Positions 16,683-24,823 are shown, counted from the stretch's first letter. The stretch: 64,000 bases of DNA from Bacillota bacterium (GCA_023421075.1 JAEZUM010000025.1:98269-162268); one strand, 5' to 3'. Numbers and translations: made by a program. Notes: generated by a model not told the origin, from the sequence alone.

Positions 16683-17468
16683 ATGGTAACAAAACGAATT
16701 TATCTGTGTGACAACAGTATTGATGGGATATTCACTGCAATTTATACTGCCTGGAGCTCAAGGCTCGGACACTCCAACATCAAGATCGAGGAGAAAAGTG
16801 AGGGAAGCAAATTTTCAAATATCGAACTTTTTGCAGAGTATGAAGCGGTGGATACGGATTTCGAGATGGCGAACAAGGTAAGTAAATCAATTCGTGAGAA
16901 GATATCGGAGGAAGCTTATGAGATGTCATGCCGTGTCGCGCTATCCGATCATTCCGGCAAGGCAGACCTGATTTATCGTTTTTTGATTTTGGGTTTTGCA
17001 GTAGGACCTACGATTACAGAACACCTGAGCAATGAGGTTGTGAATAACATGTTTAAGGTTAATAAGAATGTCGGGAACGAGGTGCATCACTTGTTGGGGT
17101 TCATTCGTTTTTCGGAGCAGGAGAGCGGTCTGCTTACGTCGATCATTCATCCGAAGAATAATGTACTTTCTTTGGTGACACCGCATTTTGCTGATCGGCT
17201 ACCAACGGAGCGGTTCTTGATTTATGATGGTAATCGGAAGCTTGCTGCACTTCATGTTCCGAATACCCCTTGGATCATTGCTGATGTGCCGGATCTTGAT
17301 CAGGATCGTGTTCGTGAGGTGTCTGCCTATGAAGATCATTATCGGGATATGTGGATTTCTTTTTTTGATCACATCGCAATTAAGGAAAGAACGAATTTTA
17401 AACTACAGAGAAACAATCTTCCTCTGCGTTTTCGTGCTGATATGACAGAATTTAACCGTAACAAGTAA
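16683..17468 (+). CDS. DUF4130 / UDG-like DNA metabolism protein, partner of the radical SAM enzyme
   Basis: 261-residue protein resembling the SAM-linked uracil-DNA-glycosylase-superfamily domain (DUF4130). It starts KRIYLCDNSIDGIFTAIY, has the conserved LLGFIRFSE segment, and HFADRLPTERFLIYDGNRKLA near the expected UDG-like core. The family almost always sits beside the radical SAM protein seen upstream, and the pair is thought to act on damaged DNA. It is co-transcribed from the LexA-flanked promoter; AGGAG lies about ten bases before the ATG. Whether it has glycosylase activity cannot be told from the sequence. Confidence 0.85.
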   Translation: MVTKRIYLCDNSIDGIFTAIYTAWSSRLGHSNIKIEEKSEGSKFSNIELFAEYEAVDTDFEMANKVSKSIREKISEEAYEMSCRVALSDHSGKADLIYRFLILGFAVGPTITEHLSNEVVNNMFKVNKNVGNEVHHLLGFIRFSEQESGLLTSIIHPKNNVLSLVTPHFADRLPTERFLIYDGNRKLAALHVPNTPWIIADVPDLDQDRVREVSAYEDHYRDMWISFFDHIAIKERTNFKLQRNNLPLRFRADMTEFNRNK

Positions 17469-17535
17469 CCTTTTAATTTAAAATAAATGGATGAATTTCT
17501 AAAAGATTCATTATAGATTAGAAGGATTGTTTTAA

Positions 17536-17563
17536 TTGAATTTACGAGTGTTGATGATATTAT
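17536..17563 (+). promoter_or_regulatory. Possible promoter of the Gly/Thr-repeat lipoprotein gene
   Basis: TTGAAT (17536-17541), 16-bp spacer, TATTAT (17558-17563). A small hairpin CGCAG/CTGCG (17564-17568, 17576-17580) follows around the start point. Confidence 0.45.
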
Positions 17564-17645
17564 CGCAGTTTTGATCTGCGAATAAATTAATTGAAGTGAG
17601 AGATACTAATCCTGTAAAATTGAAAAATTGATAGGAGGAGTAGCA

Positions 17646-18047
17646 ATGAAGAAGAAGTTTTTTATACTATTAGGAATTAGTTGTATCGCATTGTTTGCCT
17701 TTAGTGCTTGTGCGGCAGATGATGATCTGAATAACTCCGCAACAGAAGATGATAATGACCTCGGTGATAATGATGACAATGACATCAACACACCAACTAC
17801 AGGTGGTACAACCGGTGGAATCGGTGGAACGAATAGCGGTAATACCGGAACAACAGGCGGTACAGGAACAACGAATGGCGGTACAACCGGAGGAACCGGA
17901 ACAACAGGCGGTACGGGTGCAACGAATGGCGGTACAACCGGAGGTACCGGAACGACAGGTGGTACCGGTGGAACAACAGGTGGAGCCGGAACAACAGGCG
18001 GAACAACAGGTGGTACCGGTGGAGCAACCGGTGGAACCGGACAGTAA
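17646..18047 (+). CDS. Small lipoprotein with Gly/Thr low-complexity repeats
   Basis: 133-residue secreted lipoprotein. It has a signal peptide (MKKKFFILLGISCIALFAF) and lipobox AFSAC, so it should be lipidated and anchored outside the membrane. An acidic Asp/Asn stretch follows, then about 80 residues made almost wholly of Gly, Thr and some Asn in units such as GGTGTTGG and NGGTTGGTG. At DNA level the units are near-identical, so the region is prone to slippage. ATG 17646 is preceded by AGGAGGAG. No enzymatic domain is visible; a flexible surface linker or spacer is plausible. A strong terminator follows. Confidence 0.8.
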   Translation: MKKKFFILLGISCIALFAFSACAADDDLNNSATEDDNDLGDNDDNDINTPTTGGTTGGIGGTNSGNTGTTGGTGTTNGGTTGGTGTTGGTGATNGGTTGGTGTTGGTGGTTGGAGTTGGTTGGTGGATGGTGQ

Positions 18048-18084
18048 ATGATAGGGTAGAAGTCTTGCATTATTAAAGCGAAAT

Positions 18085-18114
18085 AAAAGACAAGTCGTAG
18101 GACTTGTCTTTTTT
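18085..18114 (+). terminator. Intrinsic terminator after the lipoprotein gene
   Basis: AAAAGACAAGTC pairs with GACTTGTCTTTT around a GTAG loop and ends in a run of six T. Confidence 0.9.
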
Positions 18115-18125
18115 ACAATACTAAG

Positions 18126-18536
18126 TTACATTTTTGAATGAAAATCTTTTTTTGCACAGGTTTTGCAGATGCCGGTGATTTGTATCTGATGCTCCTTAAT
18201 AATAAATCCTTCCTCCTCCATAGCGTTTTCTAGAGCGTGGATCGGGCAGGATGGAAGATCAAATACTTTTTTACAATCGTCACAGATTACAACATGCTTA
18301 TGCTCATTTGTGTCTGCCTTAATTCGGTAAAAGATCTCGTTGTCAGTAAGATGATATTTATCGATAAGATTTTGATTCAGTAAAGAGTCGATATTTCGAT
18401 AAATGGTTGATTTGGCAATCGTAGGCAAAGAAAGCACAACCTGGGTATAAATCTCGTTGATCGACATCGGTCGGTCGGCTTCCCTGAGAATGGTAAGTAT
18501 TAATTGTTTTTGCCTTGTATTTCTTTGACTTTCCAT
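18126..18536 (-). CDS. Fur-family transcriptional regulator (PerR/Zur-like)
   Basis: 136-residue metal-dependent repressor. The N-terminal winged helix contains MSINEIYTQVVLSLPTIAKSTIYRNIDSLL, the expected recognition region. The C-terminal dimerisation domain has the HKHVVICDDCKKVFDLP segment and a second CxxC in GICKTCAKK, making a structural zinc site. The regulatory ligands (Fe, Mn, Zn or peroxide sensing) cannot be settled by eye; the HEHKH-type segment fits PerR or Fur. It is encoded convergently to the lipoprotein gene and 17 bp downstream of the HAD-GNAT gene on the same strand, so the two may be co-transcribed. Confidence 0.85.
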   Translation of the reverse strand: MESQRNTRQKQLILTILREADRPMSINEIYTQVVLSLPTIAKSTIYRNIDSLLNQNLIDKYHLTDNEIFYRIKADTNEHKHVVICDDCKKVFDLPSCPIHALENAMEEEGFIIKEHQIQITGICKTCAKKDFHSKM

Positions 18537-18553
18537 ATCGGACTCCTTTGAAT

Positions 18554-19741
18554 TTATAGATCATTATTACGAATGACATAGGTTAGGTATTCCTTGTGAT
18601 CGCGAATGAATTCCGTATCCTTTTTCATACCGATTCGTTTCGCTAAATGTCTTGAAGGAGTATTCTCCCTATCGATTACTGCGATAATTTGATGGATATC
18701 CAGTTTTTGAAAGGCATACTGTAATGATGCTGCAACCGCTTCAGAGGCATAGCCCATTTTTTGATAGTCTGGGTCAATCAAGTAACCTAATTCATAGACC
18801 GGCTCGTTATCATGCATTTTATATTCGATTCCACATCTGCCGATTAATTGATTTGTCTCTTTCAGAAAGATACCCCATAGACCGTACCCATAAAAATGAT
18901 ATATATTTTTAATATAGGCTTTATGCTTGGATACTTCCTCCTCTATGTCTCCGGAATAATTCAATAAGTGCTCAGATACTCCGGGCTTATTACATATATA
19001 ACAGAGCGGGATAATGTCCTCTACGGCTAACTCTCTTAAGCTAAGTCGCTCGGTAGTAAGGATGGTGGCTGGCTGCATATGAGCATGCTGATAAACCATA
19101 TCTATAAAATGGTAATCAACTTCATCAAATCCCTCAACCAGTATGGCAGCTTTGCTCAGATCCTGATTACCGGAATTCGGATTAAGAAAACCGATGGAAG
19201 GAATCCCTGCGGCGGTGGCGGCGGTTACACCATTATAAGAATCCTCAATTACGATGCATTCAGAGGGAGTTACTCCTAACTGTCTTGCTGCTGCTAAGAA
19301 GATATCCGGGGCCGGTTTCGGGTGAGCTACGGACGTTCCGGAGATATATCCATCAAAAATATCTTCTATGTCAAGGTGGCTCATGACATCCCGGATGCTA
19401 GCAGCGGAGGATGAGGATGCAATAATCATCTTAATTCCATGAGTATGTAGGTCTTTCATGAGATCCACAATATAGGGGATGGCCTCATATCCTTCGGACT
19501 GAGTAAGATAAGCCTTCGCCTCTTCATTCGCAAGAAGCAGATCTTCCGGTGTGGCTTCGATAGAAAAATCTTCGACCATCTTTTGGCACATATGATAAGT
19601 CGTTGTCCCTATAAATTGATAAGCATAATCAATCGAGATATCAACATTAAATTTCTTTAGCGCCAGTACCGCTGCTCTGGCATGTTGGGGTTCACTGTCA
19701 ATAATTACGCCATCCATATCAAATAATACGGCTTTGAGCAA
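18554..19741 (-). CDS. HAD phosphatase-GNAT acetyltransferase fusion
   Basis: 395-residue two-domain protein. Residues 1-215 are a beta-phosphoglucomutase-like HAD phosphatase: DMDGVIIDSEP gives nucleophile Asp8 and acid/base Asp10, motif II lies in IIASSSS (107-113), Lys142 in PKPAPD, and the metal ligands E166-D167 in IEDSYNG. Residues 226-395 are a RimJ/RimL-type GNAT acetyltransferase, with TERLSLRELAVEDI, then YLIDPDYQKMGYASEAV containing the acetyl-CoA loop, and IAVIDRENTPSRHLAKRIGMK. The frame is continuous, so the fusion is real in this sequence. Substrates are unknown; the two activities probably act on one small molecule or in one pathway. Confidence 0.85.
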   Translation of the reverse strand: MLKAVLFDMDGVIIDSEPQHARAAVLALKKFNVDISIDYAYQFIGTTTYHMCQKMVEDFSIEATPEDLLLANEEAKAYLTQSEGYEAIPYIVDLMKDLHTHGIKMIIASSSSAASIRDVMSHLDIEDIFDGYISGTSVAHPKPAPDIFLAAARQLGVTPSECIVIEDSYNGVTAATAAGIPSIGFLNPNSGNQDLSKAAILVEGFDEVDYHFIDMVYQHAHMQPATILTTERLSLRELAVEDIIPLCYICNKPGVSEHLLNYSGDIEEEVSKHKAYIKNIYHFYGYGLWGIFLKETNQLIGRCGIEYKMHDNEPVYELGYLIDPDYQKMGYASEAVAASLQYAFQKLDIHQIIAVIDRENTPSRHLAKRIGMKKDTEFIRDHKEYLTYVIRNNDL

Positions 19742-19931
19742 GGTATCATCCTCCGGTTACGAATCTAAGATCCGTTTATGAAATGCATTTTTAGTATAAT
19801 AAAGTAAGTCGGTCCAGCCAACTACTAGTATTTCTTTCGGTTTATAGTATACATCTTTTTATACTGCCTTTCAAGCTTGCAATTCTTGATTAAGTGAAGC
19901 ATAATAAAAAGCGGAAGGGTGATCCATTCCG

Positions 19932-20327
19932 CTAATCCTGATCTAGTACTTTTTCAAAAAAGAGTCCTGCTAAAAACCAGGCAGGCGCGTAATCCAGTCG
20001 GATGACGCCTTTGTAATTGAGCTTTGCTTTGCTGTAATCCCATGGGCATGCACCATATTTTTTCAGGAGTACACCGGTAGTGTATTCACCGAAATAGATC
20101 AAAAATGCGTATACACCTCCTCGCAGCAGTGCACTATGGTTTTTCAGCTTCTTGCAGATGGGAGTAAGGCAGGCGGCCATTCCGTAGATCGGAAACATCC
20201 ATACGGAGGTACGGCAGGCAAGTGTCTTATCGGTGTGCTTTCTCATGGAATCCAGACCTGTCCAGAAGCATTCCATACACCATCCGCTGAGCCCGCAGAG
20301 AATGAAGTTCTTCATATATTTTTTCAT
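19932..20327 (-). CDS. Putative ABC-type IV/CmpB-like small membrane protein
   Basis: About 131 residues with four hydrophobic segments. The pattern GLSGWCMECFWTGL, SVWMFPIYGMAACL and YKGVIRLDYAPAWFLAGLFFE resembles the CmpB family (PF06541), annotated as putative ABC transporter permease though no transport role is proven. The frame is open to a TTG at 20363, with further Met codons at 20342 and 20327; none has a Shine-Dalgarno, so the start is uncertain and 20327 is chosen by resemblance to relatives that begin MKKY. Confidence 0.6.
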   Translation of the reverse strand: MKKYMKNFILCGLSGWCMECFWTGLDSMRKHTDKTLACRTSVWMFPIYGMAACLTPICKKLKNHSALLRGGVYAFLIYFGEYTTGVLLKKYGACPWDYSKAKLNYKGVIRLDYAPAWFLAGLFFEKVLDQD

Positions 20328-20415
20328 AAAGTTAGTATTCATGAAAAACGAACAACTATTCAATAAAATGAAATTAAAAAATAATAAAACGCAGATAATA
20401 AGAAAGGTGAGAACG

Positions 20416-20907
20416 ATGGAAATTGAACGTAAATATAGTGTTACAGTATTACCGGAGAATTTGTCACAATATAAGAATAAAAAAATTGAACAGGGGTATT
20501 TATGTCATAAACCCACCATTCGTATTCGAAAAAGCAATAATGACTTTATCCTGACCTATAAATCAAAATTTGGATTGGAACCCACCAGCGAAGGCGGTCC
20601 ATGTGTGAATAACGAGGTTGAGCTTCCGTTAACGGAGGAAGCATATATGACGCTTCGCAATAAGACAGAAGGTAATATGGTCTATAAAACACGTTATCTG
20701 ATACCTCTTGGGGATAATTTAACAGCGGAACTTGATATATTTGAAGGACTGTTACAGGGACTCGTGATTGTCGAAGTAGAATTCCCGGATCTCGAGAGCG
20801 CAGCTTCCTTCCAACCTCCTGTCTGGTTTGGGAAGGACTTATCAAGTGATAAACGTTATACGAATTATCACCTTTCAAAATTATCTGAACTATCTGAATT
20901 AGGATAA
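20416..20907 (+). CDS. CYTH domain protein
   Basis: 163-residue protein of the CYTH (triphosphate tunnel metalloenzyme) superfamily. It begins with the hallmark ExExK motif as MEIERKYSV and has PTIRIRKSNNDFILTYKS, the charged strands of the tunnel, and later VEVEFPDLESAASF. Family members hydrolyse tripolyphosphate or related triphosphates, or make cAMP; bacterial single-domain forms of this type are mostly tripolyphosphatases. AGAAAGGTGAG precedes ATG 20416; the frame runs upstream to 20233 but has no ribosome binding site there and overlaps the divergent membrane protein gene. Confidence 0.85.
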   Translation: MEIERKYSVTVLPENLSQYKNKKIEQGYLCHKPTIRIRKSNNDFILTYKSKFGLEPTSEGGPCVNNEVELPLTEEAYMTLRNKTEGNMVYKTRYLIPLGDNLTAELDIFEGLLQGLVIVEVEFPDLESAASFQPPVWFGKDLSSDKRYTNYHLSKLSELSELG

Positions 20908-21066
20908 CAGGTTCATCGGATAGACAGAGAAGGTTTGTATATACTAATCCATACAGAGAATGCTGCATAAAAAGGATGAACAGATAAAGTGTATGCAGTA
21001 TGGCTGTGGAAGCCAGCGAAAGACTTCTTCTGACAATGTTGATGTAATAATAGAATGGAGGGTATT

Positions 21067-21201
21067 ATGCCGAAGGACAGTCAACCGGATAACAAGAAGG
21101 CTAGAGTAGAAAAATCCAATGGTCAAACTCCGCTGACCAGGGAAAATCAAAATAAGAATAAAAATGCGAAAAGAAAGTCAGTGGAGCACAATGATGTATA
21201 A
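21067..21201 (+). CDS. Small Lys/Asn-rich hypothetical protein (44 aa)
   Basis: ATG 21067 to TAA 21199-21201, preceded by GGAGGG four bases upstream. The 44-residue product begins MPKDSQPDNKKARVEKS and is hydrophilic and rich in Lys and Asn, with no membrane segment. A good ribosome binding site and tight spacing to the next small gene (14 bp) support it as a real gene. I do not recognise the family. Confidence 0.5.
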   Translation: MPKDSQPDNKKARVEKSNGQTPLTRENQNKNKNAKRKSVEHNDV

Positions 21202-21215
21202 TTAGGAGGTGTACT

Positions 21216-21392
21216 ATGGCAAAGGCAGGAATGAGAAGACCCAATGTTACAGAACCCCATGGTACCGAGGGGTGGCAACGAATGCATATACAAAAGAATG
21301 AGGAGGATCCGGTTCCCGAGATTCAGGGTAAAGCAAAAGCTGGTCATGAGAAAGCGAAACCCATCGGTGACCGCACCAGAGAGAATGATTAA
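21216..21392 (+). CDS. Small conserved hypothetical protein (58 aa, MAKAGMRRP type)
   Basis: ATG 21216 is preceded by AGGAGGT and the frame ends at TAA 21390-21392. The 58-residue product starts MAKAGMRRPNVTEPHGTE and contains VPEIQGKAKAGHEKAKPI. It is hydrophilic, with no Cys and no membrane segment. The start resembles a small protein I believe is widespread in Clostridia, but I cannot name a function. Its stop overlaps the ATG of the HD-domain gene (21385) by eight bases, so translation of the two is probably coupled. Confidence 0.65.
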   Translation: MAKAGMRRPNVTEPHGTEGWQRMHIQKNEEDPVPEIQGKAKAGHEKAKPIGDRTREND

Positions 21393-22002
21393 TAAGGATA
21401 CCATCTTTGCGGAGATAACCTCACATTTGCTTACCGATGAAAAGCCCTCATTATTTATAGAGGAACTGGTTCGACAAGGCTGTTTTAAAGAGTATCCCTT
21501 TCTTATGCTTTATAGGCTGAGGGAGACGGAACAATCTCCCAAGTATCATCCTGAGGGAAGTGCCTGGAACCATACCATGATGGTGCTGGATGAGGCGGCT
21601 GCTGTACGCGAGAGAAGCAGGAAAAAAGAGGTGTTCATGTGGTCAGCCTTACTACATGATATCGGTAAGCCATCGACCACAAGGAATCGAAAGGGAAAAA
21701 TCACTTCATATGATCATGATAAAGTGGGAGAAGAATTATGTAGGGAATTTCTGCAGTATTTCAACTGTGAGCAAGCTTTTACCGATTCGGTTTCCGCTAT
21801 GGTCAGATATCATATGCATATGTTGTATGTTCTGCGTAAACTCCCTTATGCTGATTTGAAGGGATTATTAAAAAGAGTTGATATTTATGAATTGGCTCTG
21901 CTTTGTTTATGCGACCGATTAGGAAGAACGAATGCAGATCAGGGAGTGGAAGAAAAAGAATACACAGAGTTCATACAAGCACTTCAAAAGCTTGTGAAAT
22001 AG
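21385..22002 (+). CDS. HD-domain protein, CCA-adding-enzyme-like
   Basis: 205-residue HD-superfamily metal-dependent phosphohydrolase. The motifs WNHTMMVLDEAAAV and WSALLHDIGKPSTT supply the H...HD ligands, and YDHDKVGEEL provides a further His-Asp. The arrangement resembles the HD domain of tRNA nucleotidyltransferases but the polymerase domain is absent, so the substrate is unknown. The frame runs upstream to 21244, but that part overlaps the 58-aa gene in another frame; ATG 21385, overlapping the previous stop, is the likely start. Confidence 0.78.
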   Translation: MINKDTIFAEITSHLLTDEKPSLFIEELVRQGCFKEYPFLMLYRLRETEQSPKYHPEGSAWNHTMMVLDEAAAVRERSRKKEVFMWSALLHDIGKPSTTRNRKGKITSYDHDKVGEELCREFLQYFNCEQAFTDSVSAMVRYHMHMLYVLRKLPYADLKGLLKRVDIYELALLCLCDRLGRTNADQGVEEKEYTEFIQALQKLVK

Positions 22003-22342
22003 TCGTATTCCTTAATCGGTGTTTTGGGTACCAAGTAGGTAAAAAAATCTTGATTATTAATGGGCTTGTTTTTAAGTTTTTTGCATAGTTATGCATTTAG
22101 CCAAAGAAAATAAAGGTTGATTGTGAACTATGTCAATAATATTTGGAAACAAGCCCAAATTTTACCTTCAAAGCATTGGATTTCCTAATAGTTTGATATG
22201 TTTTACATATATAATGCCCAAATATGGTTAGGAATGCGCTTTCACAAAAATATTACTGGATTTTTTGAGGTAAGTACTTTATAATGTTAGCTAAATATTC
22301 ATTATTATTAGCAATTTTGTATAAAGAAAGAGGTTAATCGAA
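22003..22342. repeat. Gene-free gap with a nested inverted repeat
   Basis: No gene is seen. TGGGCTTGTTT (22061-22071) is perfectly complementary to AAACAAGCCCA (22147-22157), with an inner pair CATAGTT/AACTATG (22084-22090, 22126-22132) and a small palindrome TGCATAGTTATGCA (22082-22095). It could end the upstream transcript or be a palindromic element. The nfnA promoter lies near the end of the gap. Confidence 0.45.
22280..22285 (+). promoter_or_regulatory. Possible -10 box of the nfnAB operon
   Basis: Perfect TATAAT. The hexamer 17 bp upstream (TGGATT) is a poor -35, so promoter strength is uncertain. Confidence 0.4.
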
Positions 22343-23254
22343 ATGGCTGAAAACTATATTTATACGATCATGAAGAAGGAAAGTCTTGCCAATAACATCT
22401 ATCTGATGGATGTAAAAGCTCCTCGAGTAGCTAAAAATTGCTATCCCGGACAATTTGTAATTGTTAAGATGGATGAAAAGGGAGAGCGAATTCCTTTAAC
22501 GATCTGTGATTATGATCGTGAGGCCGGAACCGTAACGATCGTGTTCCAGGCATTGGGTTCCTCTACACAGCTTATGGCTACCTTTGAAGAGGGAGAAGCC
22601 TTTCGTGATTTCACCGGTCCGCTGGGTCATAAATCAGAATTGATTGATATGCCAGACGACGAGTTGTCCAAGTTGAATATCCTATTTGTTGCAGGCGGAG
22701 TTGGAGCCGCACCGGTTTATCCTCAGGTAAAGTGGATGAAAGAAAACGGATACAAGGTAGACTGTATCATCGGTGCCAGGAACCAGGAATTGATTATATT
22801 AGAAGATAGAATGAGACCGTTAACGAGGGATCTTTACATAACTACCGACGACGGTTCCTATGGATTTAAGGGAAATGTAAATGATTGTATTAAGGATCTC
22901 GTGAATAATCAGGGAAAGAAATATGATCTTGTGATTGCCATCGGTCCGATGATAATGATGAAATTTGTTTGTATCCTTACAAAAGAGCTTGGGATTAGGA
23001 CAATCGTAAGTATGAATCCGGTTATGGTGGATGGAACCGGCATGTGTGGTGCCTGCCGTCTATCCATTGGGAATGAAATTAAATTTGCCTGCGTGGATGG
23101 CCCGGAATTTGATGGACATCTGGTGAATTTTGATGAAGCAATGAAGAGACTTCAAATGTATAAATCAGAAGAGGGTAAGGTAATCCTTCGTCAGAAGGAG
23201 GGTGCTACACATCATCATCCCGGATGTGAGTGCCATGAAGAAGTCGCTAAATAA
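22343..23254 (+). CDS. nfnA: NfnA-like FAD/NAD-binding subunit (sulfide dehydrogenase/NfnAB)
   Basis: 303-residue ferredoxin-NADP reductase-like protein. The FAD domain has ERIPLTICDYDREAG, the nucleotide domain has FVAGGVGAAPVYPQ, and the C-terminal MCGACRLSIG...FACVDGPEFDGH segment carries the cysteines of a 2Fe-2S cluster. With the glutamate-synthase-like protein downstream it forms NfnAB, the electron-bifurcating NADH-dependent ferredoxin:NADP+ oxidoreductase of anaerobes. A role as sulfide dehydrogenase or as a subunit feeding glutamate synthase are alternatives, but no large glutamate synthase gene is present. AGAGG precedes the ATG. Confidence 0.85.
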   Translation: MAENYIYTIMKKESLANNIYLMDVKAPRVAKNCYPGQFVIVKMDEKGERIPLTICDYDREAGTVTIVFQALGSSTQLMATFEEGEAFRDFTGPLGHKSELIDMPDDELSKLNILFVAGGVGAAPVYPQVKWMKENGYKVDCIIGARNQELIILEDRMRPLTRDLYITTDDGSYGFKGNVNDCIKDLVNNQGKKYDLVIAIGPMIMMKFVCILTKELGIRTIVSMNPVMVDGTGMCGACRLSIGNEIKFACVDGPEFDGHLVNFDEAMKRLQMYKSEEGKVILRQKEGATHHHPGCECHEEVAK

Positions 23255-23398
23255 GGAACTTATCTACATGCTTATCGTGCGTTTTTAGGCAGAAGTATTT
23301 ATCTGCCGATCGAACAATCATGGATTTTTAGTTTATTCACATAAGTTGTGACAGATAAATCTTGGAATGCCGTACAACGGTGTATGGAGGAATGGAGA

Positions 23399-24784
23399 AT
23401 GGACGTTTTAAAGAAGGTACCGGTTAGAGAGCAAGATCCTCAGGTTAGAGCAACTAACTTTACAGAGGTATGCTATGGATACAATCTGGAGGAGGCAATG
23501 GAAGAGGCATCCCGTTGTATACAATGCAAAAATGCAAAATGTATCACAGGCTGTCCCGTAAGTATTGATATTCCAGGTTTCATCAAGGAACTGGTGGAAG
23601 GTAACCCGGAAGAGGCCTTTAAGGTAATCGGTAAATATTCTGCATTGCCTGCAGTGTGCGGTAGAGTGTGTCCGCAGGAAACACAGTGTGAGGAGAGATG
23701 TATTCGTGGAATTAAAGGCGATCCGGTATCCATTGGAAAGCTAGAACGATTTGCTGCTGATTGGGCAAGAGAACATAATATTAAGCCTGAATTACCTACG
23801 GTGAAGAACGGAAGAAAGGTTGCGGTGATTGGTGCCGGTCCTGCAGGACTTACCTGTGCAGGAGATCTTGCAAAGATGGGATATGATGTGACGATCTTCG
23901 AGGCACTTCATGAACCCGGTGGTGTTCTTGTCTATGGTATCCCGGAATTCCGTCTTCCCAAAGAGACGGTTGTGAAGACCGAAATCGATAATGTTCGTGC
24001 CTTAGGAGTCAAGATAGAGACGAATGTAGTAATCGGAAAATCGATTACCATTGACGAGCTGATGGAGGAAGAAGGCTTTGAAGCAGTGTTTATAGGCTCC
24101 GGTGCCGGACTTCCGAAGTTCATGGGTATACCCGGAGAGAATGCGAACGGCGTATTTTCAGCGAACGAATATCTTACCCGCAGCAATTTGATGAAGGCCT
24201 TCGACGAAAGCTATGATACACCGATTATTGCAGGGAATAAGGTTGCAGTTGTCGGCGGTGGAAATGTAGCAATGGATGCAGCAAGAACAGCACTTCGACT
24301 CGGAGCACAGGTCTATGTGGTATATCGTAGAGGAGAAGCTGAGCTTCCTGCAAGAGTAGAAGAGGTTCATCATGCAAAGGAAGAAGGCATCATCTTTAAG
24401 TTATTAACCAATCCCAAGGAGATCCTTGTGAATGAAAATGGCTGGGTAAGTGGAATGCGCTGCGTGGAGATGGAATTGGGTGAGCCGGATGAAAGCGGAA
24501 GAAGAAAACCGGTTGAGAAAACGGACTCAGAGTTTGTATTAGAGGTAGATACGGTAATCATGTCTTTGGGCACAAGTCCGAATCCTTTGATCTCATCAAC
24601 AACAAAAGGCTTGAATACTAACAAATATAAGTGTATTATAGCAGATGAAGCAACTGGTGTGACATCAAGAGAAGGTGTGTTTGCCGGTGGAGATGCGGTA
24701 ACAGGAGCTGCAACCGTTATTCTTGCAATGGGAGCAGGAAAAGCAGCAGCTGCAGGAATAGACCAATATTTAAAATCTAAATAA
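23399..24784 (+). CDS. nfnB: NfnB-like NADPH oxidoreductase (glutamate synthase small-subunit type)
   Basis: 461-residue flavoprotein. The N-terminal Fe-S domain has CIQCKNAKCITGCPV and a second cysteine group CGRVCPQETQCEERC. Two dinucleotide folds follow, VIGAGPAGLTCAGDL for FAD and VVGGGNVAMDAARTA for NAD(P), with the C-terminal FAD motif GVFAGGDAVTGAATV. This is the partner of NfnA for flavin-based electron bifurcation. The frame opens at GTG 23348, but GGAGGA seven bases before ATG 23399 decides the start and gives the family-typical MDVLKKVPVREQDP. It lies 144 bp after nfnA. Confidence 0.88.
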   Translation: MDVLKKVPVREQDPQVRATNFTEVCYGYNLEEAMEEASRCIQCKNAKCITGCPVSIDIPGFIKELVEGNPEEAFKVIGKYSALPAVCGRVCPQETQCEERCIRGIKGDPVSIGKLERFAADWAREHNIKPELPTVKNGRKVAVIGAGPAGLTCAGDLAKMGYDVTIFEALHEPGGVLVYGIPEFRLPKETVVKTEIDNVRALGVKIETNVVIGKSITIDELMEEEGFEAVFIGSGAGLPKFMGIPGENANGVFSANEYLTRSNLMKAFDESYDTPIIAGNKVAVVGGGNVAMDAARTALRLGAQVYVVYRRGEAELPARVEEVHHAKEEGIIFKLLTNPKEILVNENGWVSGMRCVEMELGEPDESGRRKPVEKTDSEFVLEVDTVIMSLGTSPNPLISSTTKGLNTNKYKCIIADEATGVTSREGVFAGGDAVTGAATVILAMGAGKAAAAGIDQYLKSK

Positions 24785-24793
24785 CGAAAGAAA

Positions 24794-24814
24794 ATACGTT
24801 TTGGGGAAACGTAT
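24794..24814 (+). other. Small hairpin abutting a ribosome binding site
   Basis: ATACGTTT (24794-24801) pairs with AAACGTAT (24807-24814), directly before the GGAGG of the GGDEF-EAL gene. It could influence translation or simply be the end of the nfn transcript; there is no T-run. Confidence 0.35.
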
Positions 24815-24823
24815 GGAGGACTT

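Noticed and set aside
17800..18044. Regular DNA repeats that could suggest a CRISPR array
   Set aside because: Units are short, contiguous and in frame, coding Gly/Thr; there are no spacers of constant length.
20959..21108. Frame starting MLHKKDEQIKCMQYG before the small genes
   Set aside because: Weak ribosome binding site, overlaps the better-supported 44-aa gene in another frame, and ends in an unlikely basic tail.
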